This document shows positions 26,772 through 35,681 of a stretch of DNA of 64,000 nucleotides, one piece after another; position 1 is the first letter of the stretch, and each line of letters begins with the position of its first letter. The translations under genes and the position numbers were made by a program. Under the pieces are notes generated by a model. It saw only the letters and a list, made by a program, of their open reading frames with translations, searched no databases and was not told the origin of the DNA. Origin of the DNA: Paracoccus tegillarcae (GTDB taxonomy: Bacteria; Pseudomonadota; Alphaproteobacteria; Rhodobacterales; Rhodobacteraceae). The stretch lies in contig NZ_CP025408.1 of the NCBI RefSeq assembly GCF_002847305.1, positions 124,001-188,000 of the forward strand, read 5' to 3'.

Positions 26772-28466
26772 TCAGGCGATCATCACGTTCAGCAGCGCGC
26801 AGCGGCGATCCTTCTCGACCGCCTGCAATGCCTGATCCAGCGCCGGTCGCAGATCGTCCGGGTTGCGCACCTCGGCGGTGAAGGCGCGCGAGGCCTGGGC
26901 CACCTTGCAGAAATCAGGGCTGGGTGTCAGGCCGGTCAACGGCATGGCATTGGCGCGCGCAGCGGCCCCGTCAGGGTAGAGGCCGGTCACGGACTGCCGC
27001 ACCGCGCCCCATTCGCCATTGTTCAGCACAATGATCAGCACCGGCAGTTGCATTGCCTCGGCGATCTGGTGGCAGGCGACGGGGTTTGAAAACATGTAGC
27101 TGCCATCGCCCATGGTCGCGACGCAGAGCCGGTCGGGTTCGGCCAGTTGCGCGCCCAAAGCTGCAGGGAAGGACCAGCCCAGACCGCCCGAATGGGGTTC
27201 CTGAAACCAGGATCGGTGATCGCGGCGGGGCAGCGAGCCCAGCATCGTTCCCAGTTCCGAAAAGACCGAACTGGGCCGGCCCGTCGCATCCAGCGCCTCG
27301 CCCAGCACGCGGCTGACGGCCGCCTTGGTCAAGCGGTCGCCCTGAGGAACGGCGGCGCTGATCAGATCCGCACGATGCGCGGCAGTGCGCTCTGCCAGTG
27401 CCTCGCGACGCGTGGCAATGGCGGTTTCATCGCGCGGCAATCCCTGCATGGCCGCGATCAGCGCCGGAATGGTCAGGGCGTTTTCGCCAGTGATCGACAG
27501 ATCGGACCGGAAGTTGCGCACCGGAAATCGCGAAAACAGCGGGTCCGGCCCCAAATGTGCGACCTTTGCCCCCGCACCCGGACCATGCGCATCGGGCATC
27601 CAGGGCGCCAGACAGTCCAGCACCAGCACCACATCGGCCTGCTCCAGCCACGGCCCCGGATCGGCGCCGACATGGCAGGGATGATCGGTGGCGATGGCCA
27701 GATGCGTGGCCCACCAGGAACAGACCGCGATCCCCCAATCCTGCGCCCATTGCCCAAAGGCGGCAAAGCTGGCCGCGTCGCCTGCGCCGCGCTGCGCAAT
27801 GATCAGCGGTGCCTTTGCCTCGGACAACCAGCCAGCCAGTTGCGCCAGCGCCTGCGGATCCGGCGCCGTCCGCGCGGGCCGCATCGTGGGCAGGGCGCCA
27901 AGGCCCTCGCTGGCGATTTCCTCGCACAGCACCTCGCGCGGGATCGACAGATAGACCGGTCCCCTGGGGGTGCTATCGGCGATGGCATGGGCGCGGTCCA
28001 GCAGGCCCGCCACCTGTTCGGGGAACTTCAACTCGTATTCCCATTTGCAGGCCTCACGCACCAGTGCTGCCTGATCGCGCATTTCCTGACCCCAGCCGAT
28101 CGGCACGGTGCGCGCGCCGAAACGGCCCGCTTCGGTCACGGGTGTGCGCCCCGACATCAGGATCATCGGGATATGTTCACAAGCCGCGTTGATCGCGCCG
28201 ACAGAGCCGTTTGCAAGGCCCACATTGGTGTGCAGCATCACCGCCTGTGCACGGCCCGTCATCAGGTAATAGCCATGCGCCATGCCCATCGCGGCATGTT
28301 CATGCGGCATGACCAGCGCGCGCGGGAGGTCCAGCCCTTCGGCTGCGGCCTGTGCCAGCCCTTCGATGATGGGCGGAAAATCGGTGCCGGAATTGGCGAA
28401 TACCACATCAACCCCAAGCGCCTTGAGCCGCGGAAAGATCGCGCCGCCTGCTGTCACCATCACCAT
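26772..28466 (-). CDS. ThDP-dependent decarboxylase, benzoylformate decarboxylase-like
   Basis: The 564-residue protein has the three-domain layout of the acetolactate synthase/benzoylformate decarboxylase family. The cofactor-activating glutamate lies in MPHEHAAMGMAHGY. The LHTNVGLANG segment has a histidine where benzoylformate decarboxylase has its catalytic His70 (LHSAAG). The ThDP/Mg motif runs from GDGSYMFSN to NNGEWGA. A 2-oxo acid decarboxylase is therefore likely. The acetolactate synthase assignment is less likely because no regulatory subunit gene follows. It begins 1 bp after the dctM stop and is followed after 86 bp by the CoA ligase, fitting 2-oxo acid to aldehyde, acid and acyl-CoA. 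Confidence 0.8.
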   Translation of the reverse strand: MVMVTAGGAIFPRLKALGVDVVFANSGTDFPPIIEGLAQAAAEGLDLPRALVMPHEHAAMGMAHGYYLMTGRAQAVMLHTNVGLANGSVGAINAACEHIPMILMSGRTPVTEAGRFGARTVPIGWGQEMRDQAALVREACKWEYELKFPEQVAGLLDRAHAIADSTPRGPVYLSIPREVLCEEIASEGLGALPTMRPARTAPDPQALAQLAGWLSEAKAPLIIAQRGAGDAASFAAFGQWAQDWGIAVCSWWATHLAIATDHPCHVGADPGPWLEQADVVLVLDCLAPWMPDAHGPGAGAKVAHLGPDPLFSRFPVRNFRSDLSITGENALTIPALIAAMQGLPRDETAIATRREALAERTAAHRADLISAAVPQGDRLTKAAVSRVLGEALDATGRPSSVFSELGTMLGSLPRRDHRSWFQEPHSGGLGWSFPAALGAQLAEPDRLCVATMGDGSYMFSNPVACHQIAEAMQLPVLIIVLNNGEWGAVRQSVTGLYPDGAAARANAMPLTGLTPSPDFCKVAQASRAFTAEVRNPDDLRPALDQALQAVEKDRRCALLNVMIA

Positions 28467-28467
28467 G

Positions 28468-29829
28468 CTAACCCCCTATGAACCCCGGCAGCCACAACAC
28501 CAGCGCCGGAAAGGCCAAAAGCAGTGCCACCCGGATCAACTCGGCCAGGAAGAAGGGGATGACGCCTTTGAAGGTCTCGATCATGGGCACGTCCTTCGCC
28601 ATGGCCGAGATAATGAAAACGTTCATCCCTACCGGCGGCGTTATCAGCCCCAGTTCGACCACAATCAGCGCAAGGATGCCGAACCAGATCTTGAGATCAT
28701 CCGTGCTCATCCCAAAGCCCGCGCCATCAGCGGCCTGGTAAAGCCCGCCATTGATCTCTGTCAGCATCGGCCAGAAGAACGGGATCACCAGCAGGATCAT
28801 CGACAGCGAATCCATCAGGCAGCCCAGCAGGATCAGCGCGATCAGCAGCAGCACCATGACCATCATCGGTGCCATGCCGCTTTCGGCGATCCAGGCGGCA
28901 GCCTGCTGCGGCAGGCCGATGCGCGACATGAAGATCTTCATCAACTCGGCGCCCAACAGGATCAGATAGATCATGCCGCTGGTCCTGGCGGTGGCCAGCA
29001 GTGCATGCGCCAGTTCGCGACGACCAATCATCCGCCGGAGGATGCCGTAGACCCAGACCAGAAACACCCCGATTGCGGCAGCAGGCGTGGGGTTGAAAAA
29101 CCCCGCATAGATCCCGCCCAGCACCAGGCCAAAGATGACCATCACCGGCAGCAGGCCAAAGGTCGCCTGCAGGAACTCGTCGCGGTCGGCGGCGCCACCG
29201 GGTGGGCCGGCCTCTGGGCGCAGGCGGACGTAGATGCCAATGGTCAGGATGAACAGGATCACCGCCAGAATGCCCGGCAGCAGGGCTGCGGCGAACATGG
29301 TGACGATATTTGCCTCGACGATGACGGCATAGACGATCAGAACGACCGACGGCGGGATCAGGATGCCCAGCACCCCGCCCGCGGCCAGCGATCCGGTCGC
29401 AAGCGCAGGCGAGTAATTATAGCGGCGCAGTTCCGGCAGCGCGACCTTGCCCATGGTCGAGGCCGTGGCCAGCGACGATCCGCAGACCGAACCAAAGCCC
29501 GCGCAACCGGCGATGGCCGCCATGGCCGTGCCGCCGCGCATCCAGCCCAGCCAGGCATTGGCGCCGCGAAACAGCGCCGTCGACAGGCCCGCCACCGTGG
29601 CCAGTTCGCCCATCAGCACGAACATCGGCACGACCGACAGATCGTAGATCGAGAACTGACCATAGGCCAGCGTCTTCAACTGGCTCAGCAGCAATTGCGG
29701 GCCGTTGAGCAGCGCAATGCCGGTGCCGCCCACAAGGATCATCGAATAGGCGACCGGAATGCGGATCGCGATCAGGGCCACCAGAATGACCAGCGAGACG
29801 ATGCCAAGGGTGATCGGGTCGTTGATCAT
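28468..29829 (-). CDS. dctM: TRAP transporter large permease DctM
   Basis: This 453-residue multispanning protein is the 12-helix transport subunit of a tripartite ATP-independent periplasmic transporter, which imports carboxylates with the sodium gradient. It shows the N-terminal IPVAYSMILVGG, the SSLATASTMGKVALPEL region and GVLGILIPPSVVLIVYAV, a family hallmark, and ends LPGFIGG. Its ATG overlaps the dctQ stop (ATGA), and the ThDP gene starts 1 bp after its own stop. Substrate is unknown; the operon suggests an aromatic or branched 2-oxo acid. Confidence 0.93.
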   Translation of the reverse strand: MINDPITLGIVSLVILVALIAIRIPVAYSMILVGGTGIALLNGPQLLLSQLKTLAYGQFSIYDLSVVPMFVLMGELATVAGLSTALFRGANAWLGWMRGGTAMAAIAGCAGFGSVCGSSLATASTMGKVALPELRRYNYSPALATGSLAAGGVLGILIPPSVVLIVYAVIVEANIVTMFAAALLPGILAVILFILTIGIYVRLRPEAGPPGGAADRDEFLQATFGLLPVMVIFGLVLGGIYAGFFNPTPAAAIGVFLVWVYGILRRMIGRRELAHALLATARTSGMIYLILLGAELMKIFMSRIGLPQQAAAWIAESGMAPMMVMVLLLIALILLGCLMDSLSMILLVIPFFWPMLTEINGGLYQAADGAGFGMSTDDLKIWFGILALIVVELGLITPPVGMNVFIISAMAKDVPMIETFKGVIPFFLAELIRVALLLAFPALVLWLPGFIGG

Positions 29830-30335
29830 GCGCGGGCCTCACGCAGCGATTCCAACAGACTTAGCGCGGCGGCAGCGATCAGCAGCGCCAGTGAGATCAG
29901 GATCGGCACGAAGGCCCACCAGATCGGGATTTGCAGGATCGTGGTGGTATAATGATAGCCCTTCTGATCCAGCATCCCCAGTGACATCCGCCAGATCAGG
30001 ATACAGGCAAAACCAAAGGCAATCAGCGAGGCAAGCGCGCGCAAAACCGCCAGAACCGTGGGCGACGCGCCCGAGGTAAAGATATCTGCAGACACATTGG
30101 CATCGGTCAACTGGCAATAGGGCAGAAAGGCAAAGACAGCGATGGCCACGCCCATTTCGGTCATCTCGAAATCGCCCGCCACGGCAAAGCCCATGATGCC
30201 GCCCAGAACCGACAGCACATTGACCAGCACCACGGCCAGCAGCAGCGCGCCGCCCAGGAGGGCCCAGCCCGTCACGGCGCGCGCGACCGCAGCAGCAAAG
30301 CCGCTGCGATCATCTGCTTCGGACCAGGTGCTCAT
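29826..30335 (-). CDS. dctQ: TRAP transporter small permease DctQ
   Basis: The 169-residue protein has four predicted membrane helices and the DctQ-type sequence around LPYCQLTDANVSADIF and IPIWWAFVPILISLALL. It pairs with DctM to couple the periplasmic binding protein to the transporter. It overlaps dctP upstream and dctM downstream by 4 bp each, so the three subunits are translationally coupled. Confidence 0.9.
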   Translation of the reverse strand: MSTWSEADDRSGFAAAVARAVTGWALLGGALLLAVVLVNVLSVLGGIMGFAVAGDFEMTEMGVAIAVFAFLPYCQLTDANVSADIFTSGASPTVLAVLRALASLIAFGFACILIWRMSLGMLDQKGYHYTTTILQIPIWWAFVPILISLALLIAAAALSLLESLREARA

Positions 30336-31363
30336 TCGGTGTTGTCGGCGATCAGCCCGCGCGCGGTTTCCACCAGCGCGGCACCGTCAAGGCCCTGCCC
30401 CGACACATCGTCGATCCAGCGCTGCACCACAGGTTCCATCGCTGTCTGGAACGCGGCCGTTTCTTCCTCGGTCAGGGTGACGTGGTTGTTGCCCGCGTCC
30501 GTCGCGACCTTGATCCCCTGCTCGTCGATCTCGCGCCAGATGCGGCCGACCTCGGCCACCCATTCGCGATCAGAAGCATCGCGGAAGGCCTGCTTGATGT
30601 CATCGGGCAGCCCCTCCCACCGCGCCGAGTTCATCGAGACCTGAAAGGTCGTCGTGCCGAACCGGGCCTTGTCGAACCCTTCGATCTGATATTCGGTCTG
30701 GTCCTGGATCTTCAGTGCCGGAATGATCTCCCACGGGATCAGGGCGCCATCGACCACCTTCTTGGACAGGGCCTGCGGCAGATCTGGCACCGGCATCGAG
30801 ACCGGCTGCGCGCCAAGCGCCTCGATCAGCCAGGCGCCGGTGCGGGTCGGGATGCGCAGCTTCATCCCGGCCATGTCGGCGGGGCTGCGGACCTCTTTGT
30901 CGACGGTATGGATACCTTGTCCGGCATGCACATGCAGGAACATCGGCTCAACGCCCTGATATTCGGGCGCGAGGTGTTCCTCGTACATGTCGAACAGCGC
31001 CAGATTGGCGCTGACCGGATCGTTGATGAAGACGTTGGGCAGCTCCATCACCTCGGTCCGCGGGAACAGGCCGGGCGTGTAGCCGTTAACCGTCCAGATC
31101 AGATCGACCACGCCGTCGCGCGCCTGGTTGATCAGCTCGGGCGGGCGGCCACCAAGGGTCATCGACGGATAGATCTCGATCTTGACCTGACCGCCGGAGT
31201 TCTCTTCGACCGCGCGGGCCCATGGCTCCAGCATCTGGGTCTGGGCGGGTGCGCCAGCGCCCAGGAAATGATGCAGCTTGAAGACATGTTCCTGCGCCCA
31301 CGCGCCGCCGCTGGCGAACATCGCCACAGCGCTTGCAAGCGCCAGTTTATTCAGTTTTCCCAT
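30332..31363 (-). CDS. dctP: TRAP transporter substrate-binding protein DctP
   Basis: This periplasmic solute-binding subunit has 343 residues. A Sec signal peptide covers residues 1-23 with cleavage after AWA. The mature protein starts EHVFKLHHFLGAG and contains the DctP segments MKLRIPTRTGAWLIEALGAQPVSMP and VPDLPQALSKKVVDGALIPWE. The arginine in MKLRIPT usually contacts the ligand carboxylate, consistent with an organic acid. The ATG at 31363 has a GGGAGG ribosome-binding site. It sits 13 bp after the aldehyde dehydrogenase stop and overlaps dctQ by 4 bp. Confidence 0.93.
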   Translation of the reverse strand: MGKLNKLALASAVAMFASGGAWAQEHVFKLHHFLGAGAPAQTQMLEPWARAVEENSGGQVKIEIYPSMTLGGRPPELINQARDGVVDLIWTVNGYTPGLFPRTEVMELPNVFINDPVSANLALFDMYEEHLAPEYQGVEPMFLHVHAGQGIHTVDKEVRSPADMAGMKLRIPTRTGAWLIEALGAQPVSMPVPDLPQALSKKVVDGALIPWEIIPALKIQDQTEYQIEGFDKARFGTTTFQVSMNSARWEGLPDDIKQAFRDASDREWVAEVGRIWREIDEQGIKVATDAGNNHVTLTEEETAAFQTAMEPVVQRWIDDVSGQGLDGAALVETARGLIADNTE

Positions 31364-31376
31364 TCTTTCCTCCCTG

Positions 31377-32825
31377 TCAGATTGGATAGTGCAGATCGCC
31401 ATCTTGCGTGGTGATCCAGCGTAAATCGGTGAATTCGTTGATTCCCCAACTTCCCCCGAAACGACCGTAGCCGCTTTCCTTAATCCCGCCAAAGGGCATT
31501 TGCGCCTCGTCATGGACCGTGGGGCCGTTCACATGGCAAATACCGCTTTCGATGCGGCGGGCGACGGCCATGGCGCGATTCTGGTCGCGGCCAAACACGG
31601 CGGCGGCCAGTCCGAAATCGCTTTCATTGGCGACGCGCACGGCCTCGTCCACGCTGGTCACACGGATGATCGCGGCGACCGGGCCAAAGCTTTCCTCGGA
31701 ATAAAGCCGCATCGAGGGCGTCACCCCGTCCAGCGCGGCGGCGTTCAGTATGGTGCCCTCGCCGCCACCGCCCAGCAGGCGTGCGCCCTTGGTCACGGCG
31801 TCCTCGGTCAGATCGCGGATGCGGTCAGCGGCGGCGCGGTTCACAAGGCTGCCCAAGGGTGCTGCGGCGACGGATGGATCGCCGGCAGGCAGGCTTTCGA
31901 CCTTGCGCGCGAAGGCTGCAACAAAGTCATCGGCAATGGCGTCCATGACGATGATCCGCTCTGTCGACATGCAGATCTGACCCTGATTCATATAGGCGCC
32001 AAAGCCCGCCGCCGCGACAGCCGCATCGATATCGGCATCGTCCAGCACGATAAACGGCGCCTTGCCGCCCAGTTCCAGCAGCGCGGGTTTCAGATGCCGC
32101 CCGCAGGTTTCGGCGATGATCCGGCCCACGCGGGTCGATCCGGTAAAGTTCACGCGGCGCACGGCAGGCTGAGAAATCAGCGTCTCGACCAGTTCGGCGG
32201 CGTCGTCGGGCGCGTTCGAGATTGCATTGACCACGCCCTTGGGCAGCCCGGCCTCGGCCACGGCCTCCAGGATCAGCGCATGGGTGCGCGGGCATAGCTC
32301 AGAGGTTTTCATCACCACCGTATTGCCGCAGGCCAAGGGTGTCGCGATGGACCGGACGCCGAGGATCACCGGCGCATTCCATGGCGCCATGGCCAGCACC
32401 ACACCCGCAGGCTGGCGCACGGCATAGGCGGTCGAGCCGGGGCGATTGGTGGGCAGGATCTCGCCCTTGATCTGGGTGCACAGGCCCGCCGCCTCGATCA
32501 ACATCTCGGCAGCCAGCATGACGTTGAACCGCGCCCAGGCCTCGGTTGCACCGATCTCGGATTTCATGGCGGCGACGATATCATCGGCGCGCCCTTCAAG
32601 CGCCTCTGCGGCCTTCAGCAGCATCCGCCGCCTTTGGCCCGGCGCGACCGCTGCCCATTCAGGAAAGGCCGCCGCCGCCGCGTCCACGGCGCGGATCGCA
32701 TCGGCCTTGCTGGCCGCTGCAGCGCGAGTGGCGACCTCGCCGGTCACCGGATTGGTGCGCTCGAAATCGCGGCCATTTTCGGCGCTGACATGTTCGCCGT
32801 CGATGAACAGGTTTAGGCTTTCCAT
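31377..32825 (-). CDS. NAD(P)-dependent aldehyde dehydrogenase (aromatic aldehyde type)
   Basis: The 482-residue enzyme oxidises an aldehyde to its acid. Motifs are VLAMAPWNAPVILGVRSIA, the cofactor loop NFTGSTRVG, the catalytic glutamate in LLELGGKAPFIVLDDAD, the nucleophilic cysteine in NQGQICMSTERI and the C-terminal MPFGGIKESGYGRFG. The GQICMST and MPFGG patterns are most like salicylaldehyde, benzaldehyde and vanillin dehydrogenases. It is first in the operon with dctPQM, the ThDP decarboxylase and the CoA ligase, so it probably oxidises the aldehyde made by the decarboxylase. The ATG has an AAGGA site 9 nt upstream. Confidence 0.9.
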   Translation of the reverse strand: MESLNLFIDGEHVSAENGRDFERTNPVTGEVATRAAAASKADAIRAVDAAAAAFPEWAAVAPGQRRRMLLKAAEALEGRADDIVAAMKSEIGATEAWARFNVMLAAEMLIEAAGLCTQIKGEILPTNRPGSTAYAVRQPAGVVLAMAPWNAPVILGVRSIATPLACGNTVVMKTSELCPRTHALILEAVAEAGLPKGVVNAISNAPDDAAELVETLISQPAVRRVNFTGSTRVGRIIAETCGRHLKPALLELGGKAPFIVLDDADIDAAVAAAGFGAYMNQGQICMSTERIIVMDAIADDFVAAFARKVESLPAGDPSVAAAPLGSLVNRAAADRIRDLTEDAVTKGARLLGGGGEGTILNAAALDGVTPSMRLYSEESFGPVAAIIRVTSVDEAVRVANESDFGLAAAVFGRDQNRAMAVARRIESGICHVNGPTVHDEAQMPFGGIKESGYGRFGGSWGINEFTDLRWITTQDGDLHYPI

Positions 32826-33100
32826 CTGTCGTCCTTTTCTTCAACTCGGGGCCGGTTCAGCGCCATTTGGAACGATCCGCTGCGTTCGGGCAGGCGTGCA
32901 GACAACGCGGGAATGTCGGCGTCAGGACCATCATCGGCGTCCGGATGCCCGCCATCCATCAGCACGCGGCGCGCTGCATGGGTCGATGGTGATTTTGATC
33001 CTCCCGCTGACGCCCAGGGCATCTTCAGCGGATCGTCACGCCCGCCCCCCTCAGAGCAATCGTGACGACCCTAGAGCGTAAGCCTATGTTTATTCCGCGC
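32826..33100. other. Divergent intergenic region between ALDH and AraC genes
   Basis: About 310 bp separate the ALDH start from the likely AraC start. A 69-codon minus-strand frame (33022 to 32813) overlaps the ALDH start by 13 bp. It could be a leader frame coupling ALDH translation, but it has no recognisable motif or good ribosome-binding site. The last third turns AT-rich towards the AraC promoter. Operators for the AraC regulator are expected here, but I cannot define them. Confidence 0.35.
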
Positions 33101-33129
33101 TTGATAAAATGCACTCTTGCTGGGATAAA
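33101..33129 (+). promoter_or_regulatory. Candidate sigma70-type promoter of the AraC-family gene
   Basis: TTGATA (33101-33106) and GATAAA (33124-33129) are separated by 17 bp in an AT-rich patch directly before the regulator. Transcription would begin near 33136, only a few bases before the ATG at 33140, which would make that start nearly leaderless. The ATG at 33203 would leave a 67-nt leader. Confidence 0.4.
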
Positions 33130-33139
33130 TTGTACTATT

Positions 33140-34030
33140 ATGCCGCATAGACATACAGGTAGCGATGCAAGCCCGACACGGGCACCGCCCAATCGCAGCA
33201 CCATGGTACCGATCCAGGTGCGCAGCCCCCTGGCCGAGGCCGTCTTTGGCATTCGCCCCGAGCTTGCCTGCCTTGTCGCGCTGGATGCAGGCCGCGGACG
33301 GATGTTGCGCAACGGCGACGAAATACGCTTTGAGGCACCGCGTTTGATTTGGCTGGCGCCTGGTCAGGCCGGCGAATTGCGGCTGCGTCCCGGCAGTAGG
33401 GGCGAGATCCTGCTGCTGGCGCAGGCGCCGCTGTCCCTCGCCCTGCCAACCAGCGCCTTTGGCCAGGAACTGGCCCGGCTGTTGCGAACGGACCTGTCCG
33501 TCCCGGCGGGCGCAGGCCAGGTGCAGGTCTCCCCGCGTATGGCCGATCTGCGCCAGGAACTGGCCAATGATGCGCCGGGGGCGCAAATGATGGCGCCGCA
33601 TCTGTTGGCGCTGCTGCTGATACAGCTCTGGCGCGGGGTGACCGAAGGCCGCGCCCATCCCGACCGGGCAACGGGCGGGTTGGTGCAGGGCTTTACCCGG
33701 CTGGCCGGGCTGCACCTGCATGATCACTGGCAGATCGGCGATTATGCTCAGACACTGGGCGTCACCCGTGACCGGCTTGGCGCGGCGGTCAGGCGGGCAA
33801 CCGGCAAGGCCCCGCAGATCTGGCTGCATGAGGCGCTGCATCGTGAGGCGGTCGAGTTGCTGACCCATTCCGGCCTGCCGGTATCGCAGGTTGGCTTTCG
33901 TCTGGGCTTTGCTGATCCGGCCTATTTCAACCGCTTTTTCAGCCGCATGCAGGGCGAGCCGCCATCACGGTTTCGCCGCAGGGTCGCACGCCGCGCTGAA
34001 CCAGCCCCATCCTATGCGGCATGGCCCTAG
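33140..34030 (+). CDS. AraC family transcriptional regulator
   Basis: The C-terminal part is a typical double helix-turn-helix AraC domain: GLHLHDHWQIGDYAQTLGVTRDRLGAAVRRATGKAPQ holds the first and LLTHSGLPVSQVGFRLGFADPAYFNRFFSRMQGEPPSRFR the second. The N-terminal half looks like a cupin-type sensing domain. Two starts are plausible, ATG 33140 and ATG 33203; neither has a good Shine-Dalgarno. It is divergent from the ALDH-TRAP-ThDP-ligase operon and probably activates it in response to the imported acid, which is an inference from gene placement. Confidence 0.85.
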   Translation: MPHRHTGSDASPTRAPPNRSTMVPIQVRSPLAEAVFGIRPELACLVALDAGRGRMLRNGDEIRFEAPRLIWLAPGQAGELRLRPGSRGEILLLAQAPLSLALPTSAFGQELARLLRTDLSVPAGAGQVQVSPRMADLRQELANDAPGAQMMAPHLLALLLIQLWRGVTEGRAHPDRATGGLVQGFTRLAGLHLHDHWQIGDYAQTLGVTRDRLGAAVRRATGKAPQIWLHEALHREAVELLTHSGLPVSQVGFRLGFADPAYFNRFFSRMQGEPPSRFRRRVARRAEPAPSYAAWP

Positions 34031-34271
34031 GTTCCGTGCGGGACGCTTACCTGTAGTGCTCCAGCCAGAACACTGTGGTCAGGATGACAGCCATGCCTGG
34101 TAACAGGGACAGGCGACAGTTGGCGTCCGTTTTCGCTCATCCGGGTCAAGATCGCGGCGGCCCTGCTCTAACCCATCGTAATCGTTGAAAGTGAATTCTG
34201 AATTCGCGGGATTGCCAAGCCTGCGCGACCCGGCTTTCATGGCGCGGCACATCCACCGCCCGGAGAAAACC

Positions 34272-35681
34272 ATGCGTTACAGTCGTGATTTGCGCGGATA
34301 TGGCGAAGAGACGCCAGATCCGCAATGGCCGGGCGGCGCACGCATCGCCGTGCAAATCGTGGTGAATTACGAAGAGGGCGGCGAAAACAGCATCGAGCAC
34401 GGGGACGCGGCCTCAGAGGCGTTCCTGTCCGAGATCATCGGCGCGCAGCCCTGGCCCGGCCAGCGTCACTGGAACATGGAATCGATCTATGACTACGGCG
34501 CGAGGGCCGGTTTCTGGCGGTTGCACCGTTTGCTGCGCGATGTGCCAGTCACCGTCTACGGTGTTGCCACCGCGCTGGAACGCAGCCCCGGACAGGTCGC
34601 CGCCATGCAGGATGCGGGCTGGGAAATTGCGACGCATGGGTTGAAATGGATCGACTATCGCGACGTTCCGCGCGAGGTCGAGGCAGAGCATATCGCCCGG
34701 GCAGTCCGGCTGCATACCGAGGTCACCGGCGAACGCCCGCGCGGCTTTTATCAGGGGCGGACCTCGATGAACACGGTCGCGCTTGGCTGCGAAGAGGGCG
34801 GCTTTGAATATCTGGCCGATACGATTGCCGACGACCTGCCCTATTGGCATCTGCATCAGGGCCGACCCCAGTTGATGGTGCCCTATACGATGGACGCCAA
34901 TGACATGCGGTTTTCATCCGGTCAGGGGTTTGGCACCGGCGGCGAGTTCTTTGACTATCTGCGTGACAGTTTCGACGTGCTTTACGCCGAAGGCGCTGCC
35001 GGGGCGCCGAAGATGATGTCGATCGGCTTGCATTGCCGGCTGGCGGGCAGACCAGGCCGGGCCATGGCGATCAAGCGGTTTCTGGATCATGTGCGGGCGC
35101 GTGAAGGCGTCTGGTTCGCCTCGCGTCTGGATATTGCGCGCCATTGGGCAAGGGTCCATCCGTTCAGGCCGCAACAGGTGCAGCCTTCACAGATGGAGCG
35201 CGACGAGTTCGTCGCGCGGTTCGGCGGCATCTACGAGCACTCTGCATGGATCGCCGAGCGGGTCTGGGACGCAGAGATGGGCGCCGCCCATGACAGCGCC
35301 GCCGGGCTGGCCGCACGCATGGCACAGGTATTTCGCGCCGCCAGCGACGACGAACGGCTGGCCGTTCTGCGCGCGCATCCCGATCTGGCCGGCAAGCTGG
35401 CCGAGGCCAAGCGTCTGACGGCCGACAGCACCAGTGAGCAGGCCAGCGCCGGGCTGGATGCGCTGACCGACGCAGAACGCGCCGAGTTCACCCGGCTGAA
35501 CGACGCCTATACCGACAAGCACGGTTTTCCCTTCATCATTGCCGTGCGCGATCACGACAAGGCCGGCATCCAGCGCGCCATGACCCGGCGCCTCGAGCAT
35601 GACACCGCGACCGAGCGCACCGAGGCCGAGCGTCAGGTCGCGCGCATCGGTGAACTTCGCCTGCAAGAGGCCCTGAAATGA
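34272..35681 (+). CDS. puuE: Allantoinase PuuE fused to OHCU decarboxylase UraD
   Basis: The 469-residue protein joins two purine-degradation enzymes. Residues 1 to about 300 are a cofactor-independent, polysaccharide-deacetylase-like allantoinase (YSRDLRGYGEETPDPQWPGGA, WEIATHGLKWIDYRD, FYQGRTSMNT). From about residue 310 it is a 2-oxo-4-hydroxy-4-carboxy-5-ureidoimidazoline decarboxylase (FVARFGGIYEHSAWIAERVW, catalytic histidine in RAHPDLAGKLAEA, GFPFIIAVRDHDKAGI). I chose the ATG at 34272 because it gives the family N-terminus; an in-frame ATG at 34239 adds 11 residues. It is fused as in other Rhodobacterales and overlaps the ureidoglycine aminohydrolase gene by 4 bp. Confidence 0.92.
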   Translation: MRYSRDLRGYGEETPDPQWPGGARIAVQIVVNYEEGGENSIEHGDAASEAFLSEIIGAQPWPGQRHWNMESIYDYGARAGFWRLHRLLRDVPVTVYGVATALERSPGQVAAMQDAGWEIATHGLKWIDYRDVPREVEAEHIARAVRLHTEVTGERPRGFYQGRTSMNTVALGCEEGGFEYLADTIADDLPYWHLHQGRPQLMVPYTMDANDMRFSSGQGFGTGGEFFDYLRDSFDVLYAEGAAGAPKMMSIGLHCRLAGRPGRAMAIKRFLDHVRAREGVWFASRLDIARHWARVHPFRPQQVQPSQMERDEFVARFGGIYEHSAWIAERVWDAEMGAAHDSAAGLAARMAQVFRAASDDERLAVLRAHPDLAGKLAEAKRLTADSTSEQASAGLDALTDAERAEFTRLNDAYTDKHGFPFIIAVRDHDKAGIQRAMTRRLEHDTATERTEAERQVARIGELRLQEALK

